A stretch of 64,000 bases of DNA from Turbatrix aceti (GCA_963969345.1 OZ017767.1:62001-126000); one strand, 5' to 3'. Positions 22,355 through 33,466 are shown, counted from the stretch's first letter. The notes: generated from the letters alone by a model not told the origin. Made by a program: numbers and translations.

Positions 22355-22362
22355 GTTCCCTC

Positions 22363-22994
22363 ACTTGAAGACTCAACTGTTCGAAAACTGTTTTTCTTTG
22401 TTTTTTATTCAATGCCGGTGTTTATTCATCACATGCTTATTATCTGCGTGCATAATGTGTATGTGTGACAAAACGCAATAAATCCAAAATATACATACAA
22501 CAATGTACTACAATTTATAAAAAAAACAAAGAGTTCGCTGTTAACTTCGTGGGATTGCTTGGTTGAAGGTACAATAAATGCAATATCAGTCGCAAACAAA
22601 CATATCAACGTAACAAAAAACGGGGGTGTTATTTCTGCATCTCATGGAAAAAATAGAGTAAAGTTTTCCAGATGACTATAGCAAGCCGGCTTTTGATAAG
22701 TAACAATTCGCGCAAAAAACGTATTATTAAAAAGTTATATGAACCCGTGTAAAGGTGAGTGCTGCCGTGGAATATACTCACATCAGAAGGAAATGCAGAC
22801 GCCTCGTGAAAAAAGTTGGCAGACAGTGAATACTAATTTCTTATTAAACACAACCGCAAAAAATGCAATTTTTGATTTAAAACAAATCAGTTAAATTTTT
22901 TGGAATAGAAAAACACCCAATTCCAAAAATAAAGTCGACAAATATGATTGTTATTCTTTGTTTTTAAAAAAACGTGACGATCCATCAAAAAAGA
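22363..22994. other. Intergenic region
   Basis: About 630 bp of AT-rich sequence, probably containing the 3' UTR of the minus-strand gene at 22995-23897. No feature supported. Confidence 0.5.
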
Positions 22995-23897
22995 TTACAT
23001 AATAGAGCAAACGACAGTTTCATCTCTCCTCAACGGCATTGATCCGAGATTTTCATCCCCATCATCGCCGTCTTTTTCGCGGGCAGCGATGACAAATTTT
23101 GGAGCGTAGTAATCGTTTGCTGCTTTTCGTGCTCTCATAATCGCACCCTTGAAAAAACTATCGGGAGCTGCTTGAACCATGGAAATCGTACGGGACCCCA
23201 GACCTACTGTAATAAACGTTTCGTGCATACGATAGTTAAAAAAAGTTTCTAAAATGAGCTGATTTTCAGAGTATTCGATAATCCAGTTGTCAACTTTGGA
23301 CGTCCCAAGAAGTTGTTCCTTGAGTTTTTGGACATCACCGATGGTCAGCAGTCCTTCGATGCCGGTGCCCTTGACGGTGACCTCGGCCGATCGAGCCATG
23401 TTCCGCTTGTCGAGGTGCTTCCAGAGGTACCCCTCGGCCGAAGTCCCGCGATCGATGATGATGCCGACGTCCTCCATCGGAGCAAAGGTGGAGAACAGCC
23501 GTGTGAACAGAAACGTCCAATGGCCCTCGTTTTTGCTCACGTATACGACCTCTGCGAAGTTGAATTCCTCGACCGCTTTGGAGAGTTGAGTCTTCTGGGG
23601 GGTGGTCATGTCGCCGGCAAAGACGAGCCAGTTCAGCTTGCCGGGGATGATGGAGGCGTAGTAGTTGAGGATGTTGACGACTGCCAGCGTCAGGTCCGAA
23701 TCGTCGACGTCGGGCGGGCACTTGTGCTCGGTTTCCTTGCCCGAAGAGGCGTCAAAGGACACTGCGTTGAACGAGACAATGTCTATCGTGAGAGCGACGT
23801 TGGACGGCTCGCCCTGGCACATTACCTTGCATGTCTAAAGTGGCTTGTGCAATCAACCAAAAAAAAGTCGAAAACAAACCTGACACAAAGCGACCAT
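22995..23897 (-). CDS. Unrecognised protein with C-terminal CaaX box
   Basis: Two exons, 23897-23880 and 23834-22995 (285 residues). The first exon encodes only MVALCQ; the junction reads TCKVMCQGEPSNVALTI. I do not recognise the family. The protein is soluble, with no signal peptide or membrane segment. A central mixed alpha/beta part (LNWLVFAGDMTTPQKTQLS, EVVYVSKNEGHWTFLFTRLF) is followed by a C-terminal charged stretch. The last four residues are CSIM, a CaaX motif (Met last suggests farnesylation), preceded by acidic and basic residues, so the protein is probably anchored to a membrane by prenylation. Four Cys occur in the first 30 residues. Codon use is more GC-rich than the flanks (especially 23340-23800), which supports real coding. 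It stands alone between two mobile-element clusters. Confidence 0.75.
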
Positions 23898-24821
23898 TTT
23901 TGTGAATTCTCAGAGGGAAATTGTTGTCTGCCAATCACCTTTGAAGTAAGAGGTAAAACTGAGCTTTTAGAGGCTGAAAGAACCCTGTTATATTAATGTA
24001 AGATGTAAGACACACCCCGAAAACAAAATCGTGCATGGTCACGCCTAAAAAGTTGTATTACGGTCTTGGTTAAAGCTTCATGCGCACACACTCAACCAAC
24101 AGGTGAAAAGAGACTCCCCAGCAGAAGGCGGCAGATTGAAGCCGAACGCAAATGCCAAGCTCTCCTTCTGTCAACTGGCCGGCAACCGACGCCACACGAA
24201 ACGTGACGCACGAAAAACGACTCATTTGTTCGTTTCGCTTTGTAGACGTAATACAAAATATAATTTTTTAACTGTACATTTTTTGTCGTGAAATCATGAA
24301 AAAAGTGATTTCATTGCATAGATATTTCAAAGCATTCAGTGACAAAGCGCCAAGGGTATCAATCGTGCCTAACTGCCACGCAGTGCGTACAGTTCGATCC
24401 GGACCCGATGATCTCTCTACGCAACCTGGGGAACCGCAAGATTCCAAAACAATTATTTGTGTCTAAAATTCGAGAACCGGCAGAAATGCAGAAAGAAAAA
24501 AACAACATAATTATGGGTTATTCCAAAATCCGCACAAATCTTTTAGTTTATGATAACAAATGATAAAGCGTGCCACTTTGCTACCACAAATTGCACAATT
24601 TTTTAACTACGCATCACAAGTGAATTCCGAATTCTCTCGGCGAATCTCAATGCTTTCTCATCTTGTAAGATTTGAAATTTGAACAGAGGAAAATCTAAAA
24701 ACATAAATATATTTTTGAAGATGAAAAAAATACCGTAAAGAATAAAACACTACCTTTTTTTGGCATCTGCAATGCACGCGTTATTTCAGAATCAAAGCCC
24801 AGAGCATCTAAATTTCCCTAG
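23898..24821. other. Intergenic region
   Basis: About 920 bp upstream of the CaaX-protein gene up to the TSD of the LTR element. It presumably includes that gene's promoter. Short frames on the plus strand (24103-24291 and 24339-24563) show no family resemblance. Nothing else seen. Confidence 0.5.
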
Positions 24822-24826
24822 GGAAC

Positions 24827-25176
24827 TGCTACCGGGGCTCCCGGCTAGCTCGCGCTTCCTCGTAGATCCCGGACACTTCGTAGTAGACAATAGTTTATCC
24901 GTAGAATCTCTCGTACAACAACCGTGAACAATTATGCATAAACGATGACTCGATGACGACGACCGCTGCGTGTCCCCAACCGGGACGAGCGCGTGCCACG
25001 CGCGACCTGCCTGCTGCTACGCCCGCCGACCAGAATGATGACTTCGCGTCATCGGTCGCTGCCGATCTGCTTGTCTTGCCGGCGCCCGCTTCCCTCGTGG
25101 CCGCACACGTTCTCTGCCTCGCGCTCGTGGCTCGCTCACCAGTCCCTGGGAGAATGGTCAACCAGTCCCGGTACCA
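24827..25176 (-). repeat. LTR (3' LTR in element orientation)
   Basis: 350-bp long terminal repeat, identical to 26288-26637. It is preceded, in element orientation, by the polypurine tract at 25187-25177. Confidence 0.92.
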
Positions 25177-25995
25177 CTCCTTCCCCCAGCTGACCGTCGT
25201 CGCTGGATCCAACCGGATCCTGCGTCACGCGTCAGCTCAACTGAGCCGACCGGGACTGCGCCTGTAGTCGTCTTCGTCGCCTTTGACTTCCTTCGGTTCC
25301 TCAAACTTCACTCAACTGAGTGGCTTTCATCCTGCTTGACCGCATGCTCAGCCACCTTCTTTCGGTGCCACCAGCAGTCAACCGCCATCCACAAAGGCCC
25401 CTTCTGGCTCGCTGGCCGAAGCTCTGCACTTCCATGAATGCGTTCTTCGTCTTTTGATGACTGCTGCGTAGCCAACTGGCCACCCATGTTGCCAGCCCGC
25501 ATGCGATGCCGTCCACGTAAGGCCCTGGTGATAGTCACGTGACGGCGTGCCTTTCTCATTCTCTTGTTGCTTGCGTGCCCCTGTTGTCTCTGCTCGACAG
25601 GCCATCGACGTACAGCAGGCCCCGCACGTTGCCTGCCGTTCATAAACTTCCTTGACGCGAACCCGGCCTCCTCAGATGAGGGTATCCCCTGCCAATTCTC
25701 TGCATCCTGTGTCGCTGCCGTGCTGCCACCTGCCATTCTTGCAGTCCGCTTGCTTCCCGTATTGATCTCCCTGACCGGCGGCTTCTCTGGATATCCACAG
25801 CGGTGGCATGCCCGAAATTCTTCCATGACGTTTCTGCGTTCCGCTGCCTCTCTTTGCAGCACCTCACGCCAGTACAGTCTTGACGCCACTGCTCGCACTC
25901 GGATTCCTTGCAGCTCAACTGAACTGTAACTGATGATGCAAGCCTGGACCGCCGTCGGCACTTCTCAAAGTCCGTCCATGCCTGACTGAATCACA

Positions 25996-26286
25996 TCACA
26001 ACTGCGACGTACTTGGCGCTTGCTGCTTCCATTCCACCAGCCAACTGGCCTGGTTTCTTCGTCGCCGCAAAATCAAAACATGGCGCGTTGCCTCAGCCAT
26101 TCTTGATTGATTCTGGTCGCAGGCCAAGCCAACTGGCGTGACCTCGGGAGAGCGTCGTTGTCGTTGATCCTCGTTTCTTCTCTCCGCTGCGTGTTGCCGT
26201 AGTGCGTGTGCCGCGTCGCCGCCATCGATCGATCGTAGTCGTAGTCTCTTCTTCCGCGTAGTTGGAATCAGCACTCTCGTCACCAT
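25996..26286 (-). other. 96-codon frame starting at the LTR element's primer site
   Basis: A frame of 96 codons begins with the ATG that overlaps the candidate primer-binding site. It is Arg-rich (TRKKRLRLRS, RRRRNQAS). The same frame in the second element (27469-27758) differs in only one residue (Val5 here, Glu5 there). No retroviral Gag motif is recognised. Near-identity may only reflect recent common origin, so coding is not established. Confidence 0.35.
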
Positions 26287-26287
26287 T

Positions 26288-26637
26288 TGCTACCGGGGCT
26301 CCCGGCTAGCTCGCGCTTCCTCGTAGATCCCGGACACTTCGTAGTAGACAATAGTTTATCCGTAGAATCTCTCGTACAACAACCGTGAACAATTATGCAT
26401 AAACGATGACTCGATGACGACGACCGCTGCGTGTCCCCAACCGGGACGAGCGCGTGCCACGCGCGACCTGCCTGCTGCTACGCCCGCCGACCAGAATGAT
26501 GACTTCGCGTCATCGGTCGCTGCCGATCTGCTTGTCTTGCCGGCGCCCGCTTCCCTCGTGGCCGCACACGTTCTCTGCCTCGCGCTCGTGGCTCGCTCAC
26601 CAGTCCCTGGGAGAATGGTCAACCAGTCCCGGTACCA
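26288..26637 (-). repeat. LTR (5' LTR in element orientation)
   Basis: 350-bp repeat identical to 24827-25176; the candidate primer-binding site follows it at 26285-26271. The TSD GGAAC lies at 26638-26642. Confidence 0.92.
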
Positions 26638-26642
26638 GGAAC

Positions 26643-27109
26643 TTTCTGGCATTTGGATAGCGCTTCAATCCTAATTGTCGGGGGGCCCTTAGAGAGATTG
26701 TATACAATATCCACCTCATTAGCATAAAGATTTAATTGGCGTAACAACAAAATGACTTACTTGCAGTGTATAGAGGGGAATAAAACAACAAAAAACGACT
26801 TTACGGTAACAAACTTTCGGGTGCCTTATTTTCTTATTCGCTCTTAAACCAAGTGATACTGGATGAGGAATAACAAGGCGAGTGTCTGTCGCGTATTCCT
26901 ACGATAAAAAGCACTGTGACTCATGGCATGGGTGCTCGTTGCATTATGTGTACCCATCGTAATTTGAACCTTCAGTAAGGTTATCCAAAGCCGGTGCCAT
27001 TTGGTACATGCTATCGTTATCCTTGCCTGAATGCAAGATTAGTCAAACCCTGTTGATCCTTCAAAAGAACCAACAGATTTGAAACAAAGTCCACCTTCTT
27101 TCATCTTAT
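26643..27109. other. Spacer between two LTR elements
   Basis: About 470 bp of single-copy-looking sequence with no supported gene. It ends at the TSD of the second LTR element. Confidence 0.5.
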
Positions 27110-27114
27110 CTCTT

Positions 27115-28028
27115 TGGTACCGGGACTGGTTGACCATTCTCCCAGGGACTGGTGAGCGAGCCACGAGCGCGAGGCAGAGAACGTGTGCGGCCACGAGGGA
27201 AGCGTGCGCCGGCAAGACAAGCAGATCGGCAGCGACCGATGACGCGAAGTCATCATTCTGGTCGGCGGGAGTAGCAGCAGGCAGGTCGCGCGTGGCACGC
27301 GCTCGTCCCGGTTGGGGACACGCAGCGGTCGCCGTCATCGAGTCATCGTCCTACGTATAATTGTCCACGGTTGTTGTACGAGAGATTCTACTGATAAACT
27401 ATTGTCTACTACGAAGTGTCCGGGATCTACGAGGAAGCGCGAGCTAGCCGGGAGCCCCGGCAGCAAAATGGTGACGAGAGAACTGATTCCAACTACGCGG
27501 AAGAAGAGACTACGACTACGATCGATCGATGGCGGCGACGCGGCACACGCACTACGGCAACACGCAGCGGAGAGAAGAAACGAGGATCAACGACAACGAC
27601 GCTCTCCCGAGGTCACGCCAGTTGGCTTGGCCTGCGACCAGAATCAATCAAGAATGGCTGAGGCAACGCGCCATGTTTTGATTTTGCGGCGACGAAGAAA
27701 CCAGGCCAGTTGGCTGGTGGAATGGAAGCAGCAAGCGCCAAGTACGTCGCAGTTGTGATGTGATTCAGTCAGGCATGGACGGACTTTGAGAAGTGCCGAC
27801 GGCGGTCCAGGCTTGCATCATCAGTGACAGTTCAGTTGAGCTGCAAAGAATCCGAGCGCGAGTGATGGCGTCGAGAATGAAATGGCCGTGCAGTGCAGCA
27901 CAGAGAGGCAGCTGGCGGCCCAGAGCAGCAGCGTCATGGAGGAAGATCGGCCCGGGAGGCAAGCGGACTGCAAGGATGACTGGTGGCAGTGCGGCAGCGA
28001 CACAGGATTGCCGGGAGCCCCGGCAGCA
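27115..28028 (+). mobile_element. Second TRIM-like LTR element, internally deleted (TSD CTCTT)
   Basis: The 5' LTR (27115-27465, 351 bp) is the inverted counterpart of the LTRs at 24827 and 26288, with scattered differences and one 1-bp length change. The internal part (27466 to about 28007) matches the other element's 5' internal half, then jumps to the last 20 or so bases of an LTR (GCCGGGAGCCCCGGCAGCA). The rest of the internal region, the polypurine tract and most of the 3' LTR are missing. Perfect 5-bp duplications CTCTT at 27110-27114 and 28029-28033 show that the outer ends are original, so the deletion was internal or present at insertion. Confidence 0.9.
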
Positions 28029-28033
28029 CTCTT

Positions 28034-28530
28034 ATTGTTTTTTTTATTGCTAAGCACGTTAACACAAAACAATAATTATATTTATACTGTTATCCCGTAT
28101 ATTTCAAAGAATACAACACAGAAAAAAATAGTCTTGTTCGTCTGTCACGAACGAGAACAAAGACAACGCAGTGAAAAAAAAAGACTCTAAAAAATGGGAC
28201 TAGACAAAGATTTGCATCACGCTGCCAGGTTCAAGGTAAAGGTACAAAAATTACTAAAGAAAAAGAGGCCAACAATCCTTGGTCGAATCAAACATTTTTT
28301 AACGTGAAAACTTTTCACTTTTTAGTCGAATCAAGCAAAAAAACCAGTAACAACTGTTAAAGGCACAAAAAAGTTGTGTGTGCCGTGGAAAGTAAAATAT
28401 AAGGTAACACAAAGAAAAAGTGAAATTTCAGCAAATTGTTGGTTGAAAGGAAAAAATTGCAGCCTTCTGATGCACATGAGAAAAGCTTGAGATAGAATAG
28501 AACATTATTATTTAACAGATCGAAAATGCA
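28034..28530. other. GALNT7 3' flank
   Basis: About 500 bp of AT-rich sequence downstream of the gly-7/GALNT7 stop. Presumed 3' UTR; no other feature seen. Confidence 0.5.
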
Positions 28531-31256
28531 TTAATCAATAAACTTTTCAGTCCAAGACCACTTTTGGTAAGGATCACCCGAATTGCAGCTTGTGAGGGTG
28601 ATATCTGCATTTCCACTGGGTTCAGATGCCGTGATGCACTTGTTGTCCTCGCTGCTGCGAATCTGCTGAGTGGATGCGTCATACTTCCAGGGTCCCTCGA
28701 CAGAGCCCTTTGTGCAGTGGCCAGTTCGTGCACGTTTTCCAACCGGCTTGATACACCATTCGCCCTGGGCAAGTTGACCGGCTTCGTTAATGCGAAACAG
28801 CTGAAAGTTTGGTGATGCCGTAAGTTTTCAAGGGGTAAACGGAAAGGAAAGCCCGTGGCATTAGAAAAAAGACGTCAACAAAAATACAAAATGTTCCTTC
28901 GCAAGTTGGCTGATTCTGTATCACAAACAACATTTCACATGCCCAGTTAGCGTTTGGTACAAAGTATTCAGTTATGCTTAGTTTCCTGTGCACGCAAGTG
29001 TCGGTCGAGCAAAGTCAGGCTACGATTACAATTTGTTAAAAAAAAATTGTCGTGACGTTGTTACTAGGTGGTAGGCTCGTGGCGCTACAAGAATAACAAT
29101 TACAAAAACTCGGGGATTACAAAACATATGCCGATTTTACTTTTATACTTCTACTTCAAAAGCGCCAACTACGGAAGTACATTTCAGGCACTCGCAATCC
29201 ACAAAAAATATGCAATTTAAATTCAAATCATTAAAATTTGCCCCCAACAACATACCTGGTTGCCACCGTAGCCGTGACACGGCGTAGCACCGAGTGTTCC
29301 GGGAATAGCACGCCCCATAGTATCCAGACAGCGTCCCGACTTCAGATTCTTCGCTTCACCCCATACAACGTTGTTCGGGAGCTTCGGATAACTTTCCTCA
29401 ACGTCATAGGCGACGTTCTTGACATACCAATCAAAGTTCTTACAGTGAAGGTTTTTACGAAGAGCGAGCTGGGCTGAGATGTCGCCGGGATCCCGCTTCT
29501 GAGCTTGAGGTTCGCGGATGTAGTAGTACTTGGAGTACTCATCCATCCACGTCTTCACCACTCTGACCATGTTGGTCGAAATGACAGGCTTGCCGGAGAG
29601 CTTGCCAAAGCCGTACGGCATATGGGTACGGTAGACGTGTCCGACGTGGGAACAGGGAACAAAGAGAATTCCTCCGCCGCACATCCAGATCTTGAAAGAC
29701 AATTCGTATTGCTCACCTCCCCAGATCTGGAGTCCCGGGTCGTAGTAGCCGAGCTCTTCAAACCACTTCTTGTCGATGGCAAAAAGACCTCCGGCGTGAG
29801 TGGGAGACCGGAAAGGCTGGCTGTGGTGTTTACGGGTTGACGCTTCGCGATCCGAGATCTGTGTTTCCTTGTACAACAGACCCCATTCGAAGATGCCTCG
29901 GAAATGCACGGAAGCGCTGCCGTAAACTCTTCTGTACTCCCATGTGTTCATATCGATACCATCGATGACGGGAACGGTCATGACTTTTCGATTGCGACGA
30001 ATCGGAGCCAGAAGAGGTACCAGCCAGTTGCGATTGACCTCACAGTGAGCATCCAGGAAGATAACGACCTCGGCAGTCGCAGCCATAGCACCGTTGGTTC
30101 GGGTCCGGATTAGGCCCTCGCGTTCCTTGTTTCGGATAAGTTTCACCTTGCCATTGAACTGCTTGACGTACTCGTCCAGCCGGCCTTTGAGGTGTTCTGA
30201 AAACGTATGACGTGTTATCTTGTAAGCAAATCGTCTCGCCAATTTTTTTTCTACTTATATACAAGATTGATTCAATCTGACGTTAAAGGATAAAATCGAC
30301 AGAAAACAAGGTTCTTGTTTCGTTCAGCTCAAAGGCAACGTCGGAAAAAATAATCAAGATTCCAGAAAGCAGATATAAATGCGTATAAAAAATTAGGAAA
30401 CTTTTGAATTACAAAAAAAGTAAGAAAATTACCTTTGTCACTAAAGTCGTCCACGAGAATGATTTCCTTGAGATACCGTGGGGGGCTTCTCAAAATCACA
30501 GAATGAACTGTACGTAGAAGAGGGGTAAACCCTTCGTTGTGGAAGGCAATAACAACTGATGCTGTTGGCAGGTCCTCAGGATAGTGCCAGTACTTGCACC
30601 TAAAAACGATTAATGTTATAAAAACTTTTCATTGAAATAAGAAAACATACTCATCCATCCTGACATCAGAAAGAGATCGGTTCATCGATATCATGTCCGA
30701 TACGTATGTATTGAATCCAAATTCAGACATTGCACGCCTGACTTCGGGTTTATTCGCGTCTACCGACACTGGCTTACCCAGCTCGCCTAAAAACACAAGA
30801 ATAACCTTTTACCATAATTGGAGCAAAACTTACCAGGACCACCGTTGTCTACCTCTTCTGGGGGCTCAAAATTTCCCAAGGTATCGAGCAGAACAACGTC
30901 TGGATCATCAGAACCGGGCAATTCGTCTGAATTTTGGAACGACAGCCGAGGAGCGGCGACAGGGATTTGGAGGACGTGGTCGATGTGCTCCGCATGACGC
31001 TCTTCAGGAGAATCACCAACGGAAGCAAGAAGGAAGATGACAAAAAGGATGCCAATCGCAAAAGCAATAAACTGCACCGTCCTGAAAAACAACCCGTTAG
31101 GCTAGGTTAAATGCAAAAAATGATAAAAACTTACTGATGCCTGAACAGTCGCTTGATCTCATAAAACTTCCGCTTCATCGACATCCCGCTACCAGTCATC
31201 TCTGGTCTGAATTTGTCGTCGAGTGTCAGGGATGATGATATGCCCTGACGAGGCAT
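28531..31256 (-). CDS. gly-7: Polypeptide N-acetylgalactosaminyltransferase, GALNT7/gly-7 type
   Basis: Exons 31256-31135, 31081-30834, 30786-30651, 30599-30433, 30196-29256 and 28800-28531 (627 residues). The enzyme transfers GalNAc to Ser/Thr in the Golgi (mucin-type O-glycosylation). A cytoplasmic tail (ends [14 protein letters not shown]), one membrane anchor ([19 protein letters not shown]) and an acidic stem precede the GT27 domain. The catalytic parts are [10 protein letters not shown], the manganese-binding FLDAHCEVN (DxH), [20 protein letters not shown] (usual GGEN is GGEQ) and SHVGHVYR. The last exon completes a ricin-type lectin domain (CLDT, GGNQLFRI, NKCITAS, YQKWSW) and has no ATG, so it is easily missed. 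The blocks are closest to GALNT7, a follow-up enzyme preferring pre-glycosylated peptides. The start is at 31256, just after a TTCAG acceptor; 31199 is an alternative. Confidence 0.94.
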
Positions 31257-32046
31257 ACAAAAACTGAACTGACAGAGGATGTATTCTCGATGTCGTGTTG
31301 TATGCTGTTGCAAGCCAGTTGACAACGCGCACACGCACACAAAGCCAACACGACATTATTGCGCGAATCACTTTTTTCATTGTGAGGCTGTATTCCTAAC
31401 GCGAAAAAATTAGCAAAAAGTGGATGTAGGTAATTTTTCACCACTTATTTTCAGTCATGGACGCAACAAGCGTGACACAGCGATAAAATTACCAGATAAC
31501 AGTATGTTTGACGGTCGTGGAACTCACGAATTTGTCACAGCTGTGTTAGCAATGCTAACTTAGTATTGCAGTAAAACGTATCGGACGGAAAACGCGTATT
31601 ATTTTTAAAGAGGAGACGCTCATCCGAACCATTAGTCCTCAGTAGCATAGTAACGTATTCAGCACGAAAGCCAACATGGAATTTTTTCAATTGATCGTCA
31701 TTCCGCTGCAAAACAATTTCTTGCATTTAAAAAAATTCTAGGCAAACGATGCAATCAAAAATTATCTAATTTTGCGCTTGTGCTTGGAGCTTTAAGTCCG
31801 TAGAAATTACAAAAAATTGCAGCAATATAATTTGTTATCACTATTGATGAAATAATAAATAAAATATAAAAAGCGCGATCAAAACTATTTTTAAAGGATG
31901 ATAAGAATACAAATGCATCACACACATTTTAAAAATTTACTGAAACTTGGGAACAAAAAACACATTAAAAAATTCGTAACAACAACAAACAACGCAGCAC
32001 AAAAGAATGACAAAAAACTTCTCCGGTAGAAATCAAACATCCACAA
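31257..32046. other. Intergenic region
   Basis: About 790 bp between the gly-7 start and the stop of the pseudo-DEAD-box gene. AT-rich; presumably the gly-7 promoter and the other gene's 3' UTR. Short minus-strand frames (for example 31535-31726) have no support. Confidence 0.5.
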
Positions 32047-33466
32047 TTAAGAGGTACCAACAATCGTGATTTCCTGCGTGTTCCGCCGTAGAACTCCAGC
32101 AAGAGCACACCGATGCTTTTCGTATAACTTCGATGCGATAACAATCCGCTGGCAACCCGGGAGCTAAAAAATAATACTTTCAGTTGACTACGTCATTTTC
32201 ATGATTAAACTTACAGATTCACTTATTTTAAGAAAGTCTGCCATGCCATCGATGGATTGGGCTTTAGTAGAAAGATAAAATGTATCACAAACTACGAACT
32301 TGAGTAATGCCATATCAATCTAAAATATTTTTCGGCAATTGCAAAAAAAAAAACAAAAGCATGCAGAAACTTACGACTTCTCCTTTGGCCATAATCATGG
32401 TGGCTGACGAATTCGCAATGAAGATGTCGCAGACGCCTCGACATGCCTTGATTTCAGATAAAACGTCGTCGCAGTTGACGCAACAAACGACGCATTCCGT
32501 TTTGTAAGCAATCTGTTTGAACACCTCATAGGTAGACTGCGGGTTTTCGGAAACGACGATCACAAATGGAGAAATCTTGCCTTCCCGATTTATCTCGCAT
32601 TCCTGTTTCAAGTAGACTACGTGTTGAACGAGCGAGATTGCGGCACCTGTGGTTGCTCCGAAGCCACTACTAACCCTCACAAGGATGTCCTGATCTGGAA
32701 TATGATTTAAAATGACCAAAAAAAAAAGATTTGAAAAAAACCCTACCTTTAAGCACATTCAGAGAAGGGATAAGCAAGGACTGCAGGTTTGTCAGACGAA
32801 TATAGCCCAGGCGCGCAACATTGCTACGGACTTGGGGCACAATGGTAACGTTCGTAATAACGCTAGAAAAAAATTTTCATGCAAAATCTGTAATTAAAAA
32901 ACATACCTTGTTTTCAGAGGCGAATGATGAAAAACGTGATCAATGAATCCTTGAGAGATAATAGAATCGCTATCAAATCGATAGCGATCGTACTTGGTAC
33001 TTTGATTAACTGGAATTGCGATATGGTCACTCTCAGGTGGCTGCACGTCGTTGAGCAGATGAGGAATGTTAGTGATCTTGACTTCGTCGCCGGTTTCGCC
33101 ATGCCGAAGAGTCAAAAAGCCGGAACAGCTGATTTCGAACACCTCGTATGGCGTTTTCTTCACGCCCGCTGAGACACTCGTCACGCTGGTTTTATAAATA
33201 GCACTATAAAGCATCATTTTAGATACAGAATAAAAAGAAGCAAATTACTCATATTTGGCAACTAAGAGCGCCAAAGGTCGGAATTCAGAAAGTAGGTCAG
33301 CATACTTCTGACACAACTGGAACACCTTCGATCTAAATGGCAGAAGATCGAGTGCGCCATCGTCACCGGGGAATTCCGTATGATATGGATAAAATTTCAC
33401 ATCAGAAAGGAACACTGGCTCACCCATTATGAGATAGCGCAAAGAAAAGCGACCAACAAACGGCAA
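32047..33466 (-). CDS. Single-lobe pseudo-DEAD-box helicase
   Basis: Six exons: 33466-33249, 33203-32907, 32862-32747, 32694-32375, 32319-32215 and 32163-32047 (390 residues, all phases consistent). After a non-conserved N-terminus of about 180 residues, the motifs of a DEAD-box RecA1 lobe appear in order but broken. The Q-motif region GYIRLTNLQ is kept. Motif I is GFGAT instead of GSGKT (Lys lost). Motif Ia is SENPQ instead of PTREL. Motif Ib is NSSAT instead of TPGRL. Motif II is DTFY instead of DEAD (KFVVCDTFY). Motif III is ASK instead of SAT (QRIVIASKLY). The protein then stops (EITIVGTS) where the second RecA lobe would begin. ATP hydrolysis and unwinding are therefore not expected. It could be an RNA- or partner-binding scaffold derived from a Vasa-like helicase. 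The start could be 33466 or 33427. The DEAD-box assignment is inference from motif order. Confidence 0.72.

Larger units (their letters stand above)
24827..26637 (-). mobile_element. TRIM-like LTR retrotransposon (complete, TSD GGAAC)
   Basis: Two direct repeats of 350 bp (24827-25176 and 26288-26637), identical as far as I can read, enclose 1.1 kb of internal sequence. The repeats have TG..CA ends with a short inverted motif (TGSTACCGGG at both tips). The 5-bp duplication GGAAC flanks the whole unit at 24822-24826 and 26638-26642. Orientation is minus: just inside the right LTR, after AA, comes TGGTGACGAGAGTGC (a candidate tRNA primer-binding site, 26285-26271), and the purine run GGGGGAAGGAG (25187-25177) directly abuts the left LTR as a polypurine tract. 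No protease, reverse transcriptase, RNase H or integrase motif was seen, so it depends on another element. The GC-rich composition contrasts sharply with its AT-rich surroundings. Identical LTRs imply recent insertion. Confidence 0.92.

Noticed and set aside
25308..25961. 217-codon minus-strand frame inside the LTR element (has CHRC)
   Set aside because: No Gag or Pol motif order; GC-rich sequence has few stops by chance, and the matching region is only partly present in the second element.
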